A stretch of DNA of 54,538 nt, taken from CALXCT01 sp964422185. GTDB lineage: Bacteria > Bacillota > Clostridia > Oscillospirales > Oscillospiraceae. Positions within the stretch are counted from its first letter, which is position 1. Each line of letters begins with the position of its first letter. The stretch is taken from NCBI GenBank assembly GCA_964422185.1, contig CAYRAG010000006.1:1-54538 (forward strand), in the 5' to 3' direction. A program made the position numbers and the translations under genes. Positions 42,098 through 50,628 of the stretch are shown here, piece by piece. The notes under the pieces are model-generated. The model was not told the DNA's origin. It searched no databases and was given only the letters and a program-made list of their open reading frames with translations.

Positions 42098-42349
42098 GTG
42101 TTTCATTCCGGCGCGGCGGGATGTGAGACCGTAAATACAGATTGTGATAATGCCCATAAATAATACAAATAGGATTGAAATAACCGCCCCGATCCGGATC
42201 CGGCCTCCGCTGCCGCACGGGGAGATGTGCCCCTGACCGGCAGGGCCAGGACACCGGCGGAGGGCGTACCGGATCTCCGGGAGAGGATACGATTGGTATT
42301 ATCCAATAAAAATTATCCGAATAGTATAGATATCCCTTCAGGATCCCCC
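42098..42349. other. Non-coding stretch between polA and the cysteine T-box with nested hairpins
   Basis: Two AT-rich blocks (about 42130-42180 and 42290-42340) flank a GC-rich core. In the core, CTGCCG...CGGCAG encloses GGGG...CCCC (about 42209-42245), and the outer CCTCCG pairs with CGGAGG (42206-42261). No open frame with a ribosome site is present. It may encode a small structured RNA or be ordinary spacer. Confidence 0.35.
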
Positions 42350-42378
42350 TTGACACGGGCAAAACCGGGTGGTAAACT
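42350..42378 (+). promoter_or_regulatory. Sigma-A promoter of the cysE-cysS T-box transcript
   Basis: A perfect TTGACA (42350-42355), 17 bases and TAAACT (42373-42378). Confidence 0.8.
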
Positions 42379-42384
42379 ATCACG

Positions 42385-42612
42385 GCGAGCGCGAGGAACG
42401 GAAAGAGTAACCTGCATCCCGGCGGCACAGAGAGGGACGGCCACTGGCTGAAAGCCGGCCTGCCGAAGGAGAGGTGAAAGTGCATCCGGGAGCGCGGCGG
42501 GCAATGCCGCCCGGGTTGACCCCGATACCGGTCTGACGAGTGAAAAACGAGAGTGGAACCGCGCCGATACCTGCGCCTCTTGTGTGCCTGCCGGCACACG
42601 GGAGGTTTTTCT
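42385..42612 (+). promoter_or_regulatory. T-box leader specific for cysteine, upstream of cysE-cysS
   Basis: The leader contains the CAGAGAGGGA motif of Stem I (42427 onward), the specifier TGC (42481-42483) in GTGAAAGTGCATCC, the T-box GAGTGGAACCGCGCC (42550-42564) and a terminator stem CCTC...GTGTGC/GCACAC...GAGG ending in TTTTTCTTTTT (42576-42615). The specifier encodes cysteine and matches the downstream genes, so uncharged tRNA-Cys should allow read-through. Confidence 0.93.
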
Positions 42613-42643
42613 TTTTCCTTGAGAGGGAGGGTTCTGGCGCGAT

Positions 42644-43366
42644 ATGTTTAAACGACTTTCGGAGACGCTGAGTGCCTACCAGGCGAGGGATCCGGCGGCC
42701 CGGAGCAAGCTGGAGATTTTCCTGCTCTATCCGGGCGTCCACGCCACGATCTACCACCGCATCGCCCATTTCTTCTATGAGCACAACCTGAAATTCATCG
42801 CACGGTGCATCTCCCAGTGGAGCCGCTTCTGGACGGGCATTGAGATCCACCCCGGCGCGAAGATTGGGCGAAGGTTTGTCATCGACCACGGCATGGGCAT
42901 TGTGATCGGAGAGACGGCGGAGGTGGGGGACGACTGCCTGATCTACCACGGGGTGACGCTGGGTGGCACCGGCAAGGATCAGGGGAAGCGGCACCCCACC
43001 ATCGGCAACAATGTCCTGATCTCCACGGGCGCCAAGGTGCTCGGTCCGTTTAAGGTGGGGGACGGCGCCCGGATCGCCGCCAACGCGGTGGTTTTGTCCG
43101 AGATCCCGGAGAACGCGACCGCCGTGGGCGTGCCCGCCCGGGTGGTGCGGATCGCGGGCGAGAAAGTGGACTTCGCCGGGCGTGTGGATCAGGTCAGCGT
43201 GTCCGACCCGGTTCAGAAGGAGCTTCAGGTGATGAACTCCCGCCTGGAATGGCTGGAGAAGTATGTGGAGCGGCAGGCCTCTGTTCTGGCTGACGACCCG
43301 TTCCTGAGAGCCGGCGATGAGTACCCCGTGCCGAACATGGCGCACGGGGAGGAGAAGGAGAGCTGA
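42644..43366 (+). CDS. cysE: Serine O-acetyltransferase
   Basis: This 240-residue enzyme makes O-acetylserine, the carbon skeleton for cysteine. It shows the SATase N-terminal helical part with YPGVHATIYHRIAHFFYEHNLKFIARCISQWSRFWTGIEIHPGAKIG, then the left-handed hexapeptide repeats (HGMGIVIGETAEVGDDCLIYHGVTLGGTG) and the C-terminal NAVVLSEIPENATAVGVPARVVR. It is cotranscribed with cysS under the cysteine T-box. ATG 42644 is preceded by GAGAGGGAGG. Confidence 0.95.
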   Translation: MFKRLSETLSAYQARDPAARSKLEIFLLYPGVHATIYHRIAHFFYEHNLKFIARCISQWSRFWTGIEIHPGAKIGRRFVIDHGMGIVIGETAEVGDDCLIYHGVTLGGTGKDQGKRHPTIGNNVLISTGAKVLGPFKVGDGARIAANAVVLSEIPENATAVGVPARVVRIAGEKVDFAGRVDQVSVSDPVQKELQVMNSRLEWLEKYVERQASVLADDPFLRAGDEYPVPNMAHGEEKES

Positions 43367-43370
43367 CGGC

Positions 43371-44822
43371 ATGGTTTTGTATAATTCCGCGACGAGAAAG
43401 AAAGAGGAGTTTGTCCCCAACCACCCGGAACAGGTGAAGATGTACACCTGCGGGCCCACGGTGTACCACTACGCCCATATCGGCAATCTGCGCACCTACA
43501 TCATGGAGGATGTGCTGGAGAAATTTCTGCGGTGGGAGGGCTATCCCGTCAAACGGGTCATGAATATTACGGATGTAGGCCATCTGGCGTCTGACGCGGA
43601 CACCGGGGAGGACAAGATGCTCAAGGGCGCCCACCGGGAGCACAAGACCGTCATGGAGATCGCCAGGTTCTACACCGACGCGTTTTTTGAGGACTGCGGG
43701 AAGCTGAATATCAGGACGCCCGATGTGGTGGAGCCGGCGACCCACTGCATTGACGACTACATCCGGATCATCTCCGTGCTGCTGGAGAAGGGCTACGCCT
43801 ACCAGGCGGGAGGCAATGTCTATTTCGACACCTCAAAGCTGGAGCGCTACTACATCTTCAACGACTACGACGAAGAGGATCTCGCCGTGGGCGTCCGGGA
43901 CAGCGTGGAGGAGGATCAGAGCAAGCGGAACAAGACGGACTTCGTGCTCTGGTTTACGAAATCCAAATTTGAGGATCAGGCGCTGAAATGGGACTCCCCC
44001 TGGGGCGTGGGGTATCCCGGCTGGCACATCGAGTGCTCCGCCATCGCCATGAAACACCTGGGGGAGGATCTGGACATCCACTGCGGCGGCATTGACAACG
44101 CGTTCCCCCACCACACCAACGAGATCGCCCAGTCGGAGTCGTACCTGGGCCACAAGTGGTGCAACTTCTGGATGCATGTCCACCACCTGAATACCGCCAG
44201 CGGCAAGATGTCCAAGTCCAAAGGCGAGTTCCTGACCGTCTCCCTGCTGGAGGAGAAAGGGTACGACCCGCTGGCATACCGCTTCTTCTGCCTGCAGAGC
44301 CACTACCGCAAGGCGCTGGAGTTCTCGTGGGAGAATCTGGACAACGCGGCGGCGGCGTATCAGAAGCTCATCGCCAGAGTTGCCGCGCTGAAGCCGGACG
44401 GCGGCGCGGTGGATGAGGCAGTGCTCCAGGAGCACCGGGCAAAATTCAGCAGGGCGGTCGGCAATGATCTGAACACCTCTCTGGGGGTGACCGCCCTGTA
44501 TGACGCGCTGAAAGCGAAGACGAACGACGCCACAAAGCTCGCCATTCTGGACAGCCTGGATCAGGTTCTGTCCCTGTCCCTGCTGGAAAAGGCCGCCGCG
44601 GTACGGGAAAAAGAGGCGGCCAGGGCCGCCGCGGCCTCCTCGGAAGACGGCATTGTCATCACGGGGGAGGGCGACCCGGAGATCGACGCTCTGGTGATGG
44701 AGCGTGCAAAGGCGAAAAAGGCGAAAGACTTCGCGCAGGCGGACCGGATCCGGGACGAGCTGAAAGCGCGGGGCATTGAGGTGATGGACACCAGAGAGGG
44801 CGCCGTCTGGCGCCGGGTCTGA
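43371..44822 (+). CDS. cysS: Cysteinyl-tRNA synthetase
   Basis: This 483-residue class I synthetase has the zinc/HIGH region MYTCGPTVYHYAHIGNLRTYI, the second zinc-ligand region WHIECSAIAMKHLG with GGIDNAFPHHTNEIAQSE, and KMSKSKGE. The C-terminal DALR-like helical domain ends with the usual ARGIEVMDTREGAVWRR. ATG 43371 is chosen, four bases after the cysE stop, with GAAGGAGAG upstream. The cysE-cysS pairing under a tRNA-Cys-sensing leader balances cysteine supply and charging. Confidence 0.96.
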   Translation: MVLYNSATRKKEEFVPNHPEQVKMYTCGPTVYHYAHIGNLRTYIMEDVLEKFLRWEGYPVKRVMNITDVGHLASDADTGEDKMLKGAHREHKTVMEIARFYTDAFFEDCGKLNIRTPDVVEPATHCIDDYIRIISVLLEKGYAYQAGGNVYFDTSKLERYYIFNDYDEEDLAVGVRDSVEEDQSKRNKTDFVLWFTKSKFEDQALKWDSPWGVGYPGWHIECSAIAMKHLGEDLDIHCGGIDNAFPHHTNEIAQSESYLGHKWCNFWMHVHHLNTASGKMSKSKGEFLTVSLLEEKGYDPLAYRFFCLQSHYRKALEFSWENLDNAAAAYQKLIARVAALKPDGGAVDEAVLQEHRAKFSRAVGNDLNTSLGVTALYDALKAKTNDATKLAILDSLDQVLSLSLLEKAAAVREKEAARAAAASSEDGIVITGEGDPEIDALVMERAKAKKAKDFAQADRIRDELKARGIEVMDTREGAVWRRV

Positions 44823-44886
44823 TGTGCCCAAACCGGGAAAATCAGGGGCTGCGGACAGGCGGATCCCCGCACGGTTTTGCGGACGC

Positions 44887-44915
44887 TTGACAAAGATTCT
44901 CCCGGGTGGTATAGT
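44887..44915 (+). promoter_or_regulatory. Sigma-A promoter of the thrS T-box transcript
   Basis: TTGACA (44887-44892), 17 bases and TATAGT (44910-44915). Confidence 0.85.
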
Positions 44916-44921
44916 ACCAGC

Positions 44922-45160
44922 CAGGCGTTGACGGAGAAGAGTCCGCACGGCGGCGCACAGAGAGAGGCACACGGGGTGGAAGTGCCTTGCGCGGCGGCGC
45001 GGACGGTACCACTCCCGAGCCGCCCGCGAGGAGCGGGCCGGAACTCTCCCGTTATCGAGAGACACGAGCGACGGCATGCCTGCCGTAAGCAGGGTGGAAC
45101 CGTGGAGCGCACCGCGCCCCACCCCTGAGGAAAAACCAGGGGTGGGGCGTTACCATTTTT
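44922..45160 (+). promoter_or_regulatory. T-box leader specific for threonine, upstream of thrS
   Basis: The leader has the CAGAGAGAGG Stem I motif, a specifier region GGTACCACTCCC with ACC at 45008-45010 (ACT follows in the next codon, also threonine), the T-box CAGGGTGGAACCGTGG (45090-45105) and a strong terminator stem CGCCCCACCCCTG/CAGGGGTGGGGCG (45115-45149) followed by a T-rich tail. Confidence 0.93.
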
Positions 45161-45177
45161 GAGAGGAGCAGCGAAAC

Positions 45178-46935
45178 ATGGCAGAGGAAAATCAGTACAG
45201 TTTTGAAAATGAGACCTACCGGAAGACATACTGGCACACCTGTTCTCATGTTCTGGCCCAGGCCATGAAGCGCCTTCACCCCGAGGTGAAGCTCGCCATC
45301 GGGCCCGCGATTGAGAACGGGTTTTACTACGATTTCGACACCCCGGAGCCCTTCACGGAGTCGCAGATGGCGGAGCTGGAAGCCGAGATGCGCAAAATCT
45401 GCAAGGAGAAGCTGAAGCTGGAGCGGTTCGAGCTGCCCAGGGAGGAAGCCATCCGGTTCATGGAGGAGAGAGGCGAGCCGTATAAGGTGGAGCTGATCCA
45501 CGACCTGCCGGAGGACGCGGTGATAAGTTTCTACCGCCAGGGCGAGTTTACCGACCTGTGCGCCGGCCCGCACCTGGACTCCACCGGCCGCATTAAGGGC
45601 AACGCCATTAAACTGACCGCGTGCAACGCCGCGTACTGGCGGGGCGACTCCAGCAGACAGACACTCCAGCGCATCTACGGCGTGGCGTTCCCGAAAAAGG
45701 AGCAGCTGGACGAGTACCTGGCCAGACTGGAGGAGGCGAAGAGGCGGGATCACCGCCGCCTGGGCAAGGAGCTCGGCCTGTTTACCCTCATGGAGGAGGG
45801 CCCCGGGTTCCCGTTCTTCCTGCCCAAAGGCATGGTGCTGCGCAATACGCTGCTGGAGTACTGGCGCCAGGTTCATAAGAAGTACGGCTATGTGGAGATC
45901 TCCACCCCCATCATCCTCAACCAGGAGCTGTGGCACCGCTCCGGGCACTGGGAGCACTACAAGGACAACATGTATACCACGGTCATCGACGGGGAGGACT
46001 ACGCCATCAAGCCCATGAACTGCCCCGGCGGCATGCTGGTCTACAAGACGGAGCCCCACAGCTACCGCGATCTGCCCCTGCGGATGGCGGAGCTGGGCCT
46101 GGTGCACCGCCACGAGCTGTCCGGCGCCCTGCACGGCCTGTTCCGGGTGCGCTGCTTTACCCAGGACGACGCCCATATCTTCATGACCTGGGATCAGATG
46201 GAGACGGAGATCCAGAATGTGGTGCGCCTGTTTGACGAGGTGTACTCCGTGTTCGGCCTGTCCTACAAGATCGAGGTATCCACCATGCCCGAGGATCACA
46301 TCGGGGAGAAGGAGACCTGGGATCTGGCCACGGAGACCCTGGAGCGGGCCATTGAGCACATGGGGAAGGACTATGTGATCAACGAGGGCGACGGCGCGTT
46401 CTACGGGCCAAAGCTGGACTTCCACCTGGCGGACTGCCTGGGCCGGACCTGGCAGTGCGGCACGATTCAGCTGGATATGCAGATGCCGGAGCGCTTTGAG
46501 CTGGAGTACATCGGGGAGGATGGCCAGAAACACCGTCCGGTCATGATCCACCGGGTGGTGCTGGGCTCCATTGAGCGGTTTATCGGCATCATCACGGAGC
46601 ATTTTGCCGGCGCGTTCCCCGTGTGGCTCTCGCCGGTGCAGGTGAAAGTTCTGCCCGTCACGGACCGGGCCGCCGGGTACGCGGACGGGGTCGCCGCGGC
46701 GCTGGACGGCCAGGGCTTCCGCGTGGAGGTGGATCACCGCAGCGAGAAGATCGGCCGGAAGATCCGGGACGCCCAGGTGCAGAAGACGCCCTATATGCTG
46801 GTGGTGGGCGACCGGGATATGGCCGACGAGACCGTATCCGTCCGGCACCGCTCCGGCGGGGATCTGGGCGCGATGTCCCTGGCGGAGTTCTCGGCGAAGC
46901 TCGCCGGAGAGGTGGCGGAGAAAGTCCGTGACTGA
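45178..46935 (+). CDS. thrS: Threonyl-tRNA synthetase lacking the N-terminal TGS domain
   Basis: This 585-residue class II synthetase begins directly in the N2 editing domain (TYWHTCSHVLAQAMKRLHPEVKLAIGPAIENGFYYDF), so the roughly 60-residue TGS domain found in most ThrRS (about 640 aa) is absent. The editing site, the catalytic core (GPGFPFFLPKGMVLRNTL; MNCPGGMLVYKTEPHSYRDLPLRMAELG; RCFTQDDAHIF; GPKLDF; HRVVLGSIERFIGIITEHFAGAFPVWLSPVQ) and the anticodon-binding domain are intact. No upstream in-frame extension could supply a TGS, since the T-box terminator ends 18 bases before the ATG. Confidence 0.96.
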   Translation: MAEENQYSFENETYRKTYWHTCSHVLAQAMKRLHPEVKLAIGPAIENGFYYDFDTPEPFTESQMAELEAEMRKICKEKLKLERFELPREEAIRFMEERGEPYKVELIHDLPEDAVISFYRQGEFTDLCAGPHLDSTGRIKGNAIKLTACNAAYWRGDSSRQTLQRIYGVAFPKKEQLDEYLARLEEAKRRDHRRLGKELGLFTLMEEGPGFPFFLPKGMVLRNTLLEYWRQVHKKYGYVEISTPIILNQELWHRSGHWEHYKDNMYTTVIDGEDYAIKPMNCPGGMLVYKTEPHSYRDLPLRMAELGLVHRHELSGALHGLFRVRCFTQDDAHIFMTWDQMETEIQNVVRLFDEVYSVFGLSYKIEVSTMPEDHIGEKETWDLATETLERAIEHMGKDYVINEGDGAFYGPKLDFHLADCLGRTWQCGTIQLDMQMPERFELEYIGEDGQKHRPVMIHRVVLGSIERFIGIITEHFAGAFPVWLSPVQVKVLPVTDRAAGYADGVAAALDGQGFRVEVDHRSEKIGRKIRDAQVQKTPYMLVVGDRDMADETVSVRHRSGGDLGAMSLAEFSAKLAGEVAEKVRD

Positions 46936-46958
46936 CCGCCCGGAGTGAGGAGGCAGCC

Positions 46959-47942
46959 ATGACACAGTTCGCCGGCATCCTGCTCCACACCGGCTTCTAC
47001 CTGCTCCTCACCGCGGCGGGCGCCGCGCTGGGCTCCCTGCGTGCGGTGAGAGCGCGGGCCATGCCGTGGATGGGCGGCCTCCAGACCGCGGATCTGATGG
47101 TGATGCTGTTCTCCCTGGGCGTTCAGATGGGCTCCAATGAGCAGGTGGTCTCCTCCCTGGGATCCATCGGCCTGTCCGCCCTGGCCCTTGCCGCGGCGGT
47201 TCTGGCCGGCAGTCTGGCGGCGGTGTTTCTGCTGCGGAAATATGTCCTCAGGCTGGACAGGTACGGCTGGCCCGCCGGCGAGCGGCCCCGGGCGGATTCC
47301 GGGACACAGGCCGAATCCGGCGGCGGCAGTGTCCGTATGGTCTGGTGGATTCTGGCGGCCGTGGCGGCGGGCATGCTGGCGGGATACGCGCTGATCCCGG
47401 ACTGGATGGCCGGGCGCAGCGCCCTGGTCATCGAGGGGTGCCTGTCCCTCATGCTGTTTCTGGCCGGTCTGGACATGGGCCGGAAAGGAACGGTGGCGCG
47501 GGACATCCGGGCCGCCGGGCTCCGGGCCCTGCTGATCCCCCTGGTGACCGCCGCGGGCACGCTGGCGGCCGCCGCCGCGGTGGGATCGTTTCTGCCGGTG
47601 GGGCGGATGGGCGCCATCGCCGCGGCCGCGGGGCTGGGCTGGTACTCCCTGGCGCCCAGCCTGCTCTCGCCGTATTCCCCGACGGTCTCCGCCGTCTGCT
47701 TTCTGACGAATGTGCTGCGGGAGCTGCTGTCCATCGTGATCATCCCGTTTGTCGCCAGGTGGGTGGGCTATGTGGAGTGTACCGCGCTGCCCGGCGCGGC
47801 CGCCATGGACTCCTCTCTGCCCGTGATTGTGCGCTTCACCAGCGAGCGGATGACGGTGTACGCCCTGACTTCCGGGGTGGTGCTGTCTCTGGCGGTGCCG
47901 GTTCTGGTTCCCTTCCTGGCGGGGTTTCTTCCGGGAGGATGA
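46959..47942 (+). CDS. lysO: Lysine exporter LysO family (DUF340) membrane protein
   Basis: This 327-residue membrane protein has the LysO/DUF340 layout: an N-terminal three-helix part and a C-terminal domain with RSALVIEGCLSLMLFLAGLDMGRKG, AAAAGLGWYSLAPSLLS, VCFLTNVLRELLSIVIIPF and PGAAAMDSSLPVIVRF. In E. coli LysO exports lysine and lysine analogues. It begins 23 bases after thrS with GAGGAGG and is probably cotranscribed with it. Confidence 0.85.
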   Translation: MTQFAGILLHTGFYLLLTAAGAALGSLRAVRARAMPWMGGLQTADLMVMLFSLGVQMGSNEQVVSSLGSIGLSALALAAAVLAGSLAAVFLLRKYVLRLDRYGWPAGERPRADSGTQAESGGGSVRMVWWILAAVAAGMLAGYALIPDWMAGRSALVIEGCLSLMLFLAGLDMGRKGTVARDIRAAGLRALLIPLVTAAGTLAAAAAVGSFLPVGRMGAIAAAAGLGWYSLAPSLLSPYSPTVSAVCFLTNVLRELLSIVIIPFVARWVGYVECTALPGAAAMDSSLPVIVRFTSERMTVYALTSGVVLSLAVPVLVPFLAGFLPGG

Positions 47943-47991
47943 GCGGGTCTGCCGCGACCCGGCGGCCGGCTTAAAAATATGATCCGCGCCG

Positions 47992-48020
47992 TTGACATCC
48001 GGAATCAGAAAGAGTATAAT
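47992..48020 (+). promoter_or_regulatory. Consensus sigma-A promoter of tRNA-Leu
   Basis: Perfect TTGACA (47992-47997), 17 bases, perfect TATAAT (48015-48020), ending 19 bases before the tRNA. Confidence 0.93.
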
Positions 48021-48039
48021 TCCCGTTGCTGGAAGATAT

Positions 48040-48126
48040 GCGGCTGTGCTGGAATTGGTAGACTGGCAAGCTTGAGGTGCTTGTGTCCGACTGGGCGTAC
48101 GGGTTCAAATCCCGTCAGCCGCACCA
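48040..48126 (+). tRNA. tRNA-Leu(GAG)
   Basis: The acceptor stem GCGGCTG (48040-48046) pairs with CAGCCGC (48116-48122), followed by A and an encoded CCA (48124-48126). The anticodon stem CAAGC/GCTTG encloses the loop TTGAGGT with anticodon GAG. A long variable arm and the T-loop GGTTCAAATCC mark it as class II. It reads CUC and CUU leucine codons. Confidence 0.97.
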
Positions 48127-48132
48127 GCAAAA

Positions 48133-48178
48133 AAGAATCCGAACCTGGCTCCCTGCGGGAGACGGGTTCGGATTCTTT
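48133..48178. terminator. Bidirectional terminator between tRNA-Leu and pgi
   Basis: AAGAATCCGAACC and GGTTCGGATTCTT form a long stem with an inner CTCCC/GGGAG hairpin, flanked by A- and T-rich tracts, so it can end both the tRNA transcript and the convergent pgi operon. Confidence 0.9.
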
Positions 48179-48183
48179 GTGTT

Positions 48184-49467
48184 TTACCGGCTTCCCGGCT
48201 TGCCCAGGCTGCGGAACATATAGTGCTTGTACCCCTCCACGCCGGGCTGGTCAAAGGGGTTGACGCCCAGCAGCATGCAGGAGAGGTAGCAGGAGAACAG
48301 GAAGAAGTAGAACAGCTGGCCCAGGGTGTCCTCGTCAATGGCGGGGACGGTGAACTCCAGGCAGGGGATGCCCCTGTCCCCGTGGGCGCGGATGGTGGCT
48401 CTCCGGGCGATGTCGTTGATGTCCCAGAAGTCCATGCCGGTCAGGTAGTCGAAACCGTCCTGTTTTGTCTCCTCCGGGACGCATACGGAGGAATCCCGGC
48501 CCGCCACGGTCAGGAAAGTCTCAAACAGAATGGGGCTGCCCTGCTGGACGAACTGTCCGGTGGCGTGCAGATCCTCGGAATTGCAGGCGGTGACGGGGTA
48601 GAGGCCCGTCCCGTCTTTTCCCTCGCTCTCCGCGAAGGTCTGCACCCACCATTTGGCGAAGTAGCTCAGCCTCGGCTCAAAGAAAGAGAGCATCTCCAGC
48701 TGGTAGCCCGCCTCCAGCAGCAGTTTGCGCAGGCAGGCGTAGCGCAGCGCCAGATTTTCCTCCGCCGGCTCGGAGAACAGGCGATCCCGCATGGATCGCA
48801 TGCCGGCGGTCAGCGCGGCGATGTCAATGCCCGCCACGGCCATGGGGAACAGACCCACATCGCTGATCACGGAGTACCGGCCGCCCACCTCGGGCGGGAA
48901 AGTGAGGAAAGTATACCCGTTGTCCCGGCACAGCGCCTCCAGAGAGGATCCGGGGGTGCCGGTGGCGAATATGCGCCGGGCCGCGTCCTCCGCGCCGTAG
49001 CGGCGCTCCAGATACTGGCGCAGCACCCGGAACGCGATGCCGGGCTCCAGGGTCTCAAAATTCTTGGCGATGCAGTCGATGTAGATCGACCGGTACTGAT
49101 CCAGCTCCTCCAGAGTCCGCGCCATCTCCGCGGCGGAGATGGTGTTGCCCGCCCAGAGGATGGCGGGGCCGCCTTTCGGCCGCAGCGCCCGGATGGCCGC
49201 CCGGGAGGCCTGGTTGGAGCCGCCGATGCCGATGACGACGAACGCGTCCGCGTCCGCCCGGACTCTGGCCGCCTGCTCCTCCAGGAAAGCGACCCGGGCC
49301 GGGCCGGCGGACTCGTCCACGGTGCGCCAGCCCAGAAAACCGGCGTACGCCGGATCCCCGGCCACCGCTTTCTCCAGCAGCGGCGCGGCCTCAGCCATCT
49401 TCCGCTCCAGTGCGCCGGGCGGGATCACACCGCCGCGATCCGTCAGTGTAAGAGTGATATCCGCCAT
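48184..49467 (-). CDS. pgi: Glucose-6-phosphate isomerase
   Basis: This 427-residue protein interconverts glucose-6-phosphate and fructose-6-phosphate. Landmarks are VVIGIGGSNQASRAAI in the sugar-phosphate-binding SIS domain, FPPEVGGRYSVISDVGLFPMAVAGID, EDLHATGQFVQQGSPILFET and GVNPFDQPGVEGYKHYM at the C-terminus. It starts four bases after nagA (minus strand) and is shorter than the E. coli enzyme (about 549 aa) but normal for the short Firmicutes type. Confidence 0.93.
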   Translation of the reverse strand: MADITLTLTDRGGVIPPGALERKMAEAAPLLEKAVAGDPAYAGFLGWRTVDESAGPARVAFLEEQAARVRADADAFVVIGIGGSNQASRAAIRALRPKGGPAILWAGNTISAAEMARTLEELDQYRSIYIDCIAKNFETLEPGIAFRVLRQYLERRYGAEDAARRIFATGTPGSSLEALCRDNGYTFLTFPPEVGGRYSVISDVGLFPMAVAGIDIAALTAGMRSMRDRLFSEPAEENLALRYACLRKLLLEAGYQLEMLSFFEPRLSYFAKWWVQTFAESEGKDGTGLYPVTACNSEDLHATGQFVQQGSPILFETFLTVAGRDSSVCVPEETKQDGFDYLTGMDFWDINDIARRATIRAHGDRGIPCLEFTVPAIDEDTLGQLFYFFLFSCYLSCMLLGVNPFDQPGVEGYKHYMFRSLGKPGSR

Positions 49468-49470
49468 GTT

Positions 49471-50628
49471 TTACTCCACTCCTTTCCCCGCGTAGACCAC
49501 ACGGCCCGCGACGATAGTGTAGCGCACATGCAGCGTGCGATCCAGCACCGTCAGGTCGGCGTCCATGCCCGGGGCGATGATTCCCTTTGTCTTCCAGCCC
49601 ATGAGAGAGGCGGGGTTCGCGGTCATCAGGGCGCAGACCTCATGGGCGCCCCGGCCGGTGAACCGCGTCAGATTCCGCAGGGCCTGGATCATGGTGAGGG
49701 TGCTGCCGGCCCGCACTCCGCTGCCGGCCAGACGGGCGTCCCCGTCCGTGACCTCCACCTCGTTCACGCCCAGATGGTACTTCCCGTCCGGGAGGCCGGC
49801 CGCCATGATGCTGTCTGTGACCGCCACGACTTTGTCCGTCCCCTTGGCCTTGAGCAGCAGGCGCACGGCGCCGGGATGCAGATGCCGCCCGTCGCAGATC
49901 GCCTCGCACCAGATGTCCGACTCCAGCGCCGCGCCGAAAATGGCCGGCTCGTGCTGGTGAAACAGCCGCATGGCGTTCCCGGTGTGGGTGGAGGCCACCG
50001 CTCCCGCGGCGATGCAGGCCATCGCCTGGTCATAGGTCGCGCCGCTGTGGCCGATGGCCACCCGGACGCCGGAATCAGTGAGGGCCCGGGTCAGCTCCGG
50101 GGCGCCCTCCAGCTCCGGGGCGATGGTCACATAGGTGATGTGGCCGCCGGCGGCGTCCTGGTACCGGCGAAACAGATCCGGATCCGCCCGGGTTCGGAGC
50201 AGGTGTTCCGGCATGGCGCCGGCGTAGGCCGGGGACAGAAACGGGCCCTCCAGATGGACGCCCAGCAGCGCCGCGCCGTCACCGGGGGCCTCGATGACCT
50301 GTCTGGCCTGCTCCAGACACCGGACGGTCTGCTCCGGTGTGTCCGTGAGCACACTGCACTGCCAGCCCGTGACGCCCTGGGACGCGAAGAACCGGCCGAC
50401 GGTTCGCAGACCCTCCGCGTCCGCGCCGTTCACATCCACACCGCAGGCGCCGTGGGTGTGCAGGTCGAGAAAGCCCGGCAGCACCAGCATACCGGTCGCA
50501 TCCAGAACCCGGGCGTCCGGCCCGCACGCCGCGGCGATCCGGCCGTCCGAGACCGCCACAGTCCCCTTCGCCAGACCGGCGGGGGTCAGAACCTGGCCGC
50601 CGGTGAGGCACAGACTGGCCCCGGACAT
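49471..50628 (-). CDS. nagA: N-acetylglucosamine-6-phosphate deacetylase
   Basis: This 385-residue amidohydrolase has the metal-site HTHG in GFLDLHTHGACGVDVNG, HLEGPFLSPAYAGAM, GHSGATYDQAMACIAAGAVASTHTGNAM, CDGRHLHPGAV and AVTDSIMAAGLP. It deacetylates GlcNAc-6-P for NagB. ATG 50628 is chosen: it shares one base with the nagB stop (TGATG), a typical coupling. A longer open reading upstream is antisense-like and overlaps nagB. Confidence 0.94.
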   Translation of the reverse strand: MSGASLCLTGGQVLTPAGLAKGTVAVSDGRIAAACGPDARVLDATGMLVLPGFLDLHTHGACGVDVNGADAEGLRTVGRFFASQGVTGWQCSVLTDTPEQTVRCLEQARQVIEAPGDGAALLGVHLEGPFLSPAYAGAMPEHLLRTRADPDLFRRYQDAAGGHITYVTIAPELEGAPELTRALTDSGVRVAIGHSGATYDQAMACIAAGAVASTHTGNAMRLFHQHEPAIFGAALESDIWCEAICDGRHLHPGAVRLLLKAKGTDKVVAVTDSIMAAGLPDGKYHLGVNEVEVTDGDARLAGSGVRAGSTLTMIQALRNLTRFTGRGAHEVCALMTANPASLMGWKTKGIIAPGMDADLTVLDRTLHVRYTIVAGRVVYAGKGVE

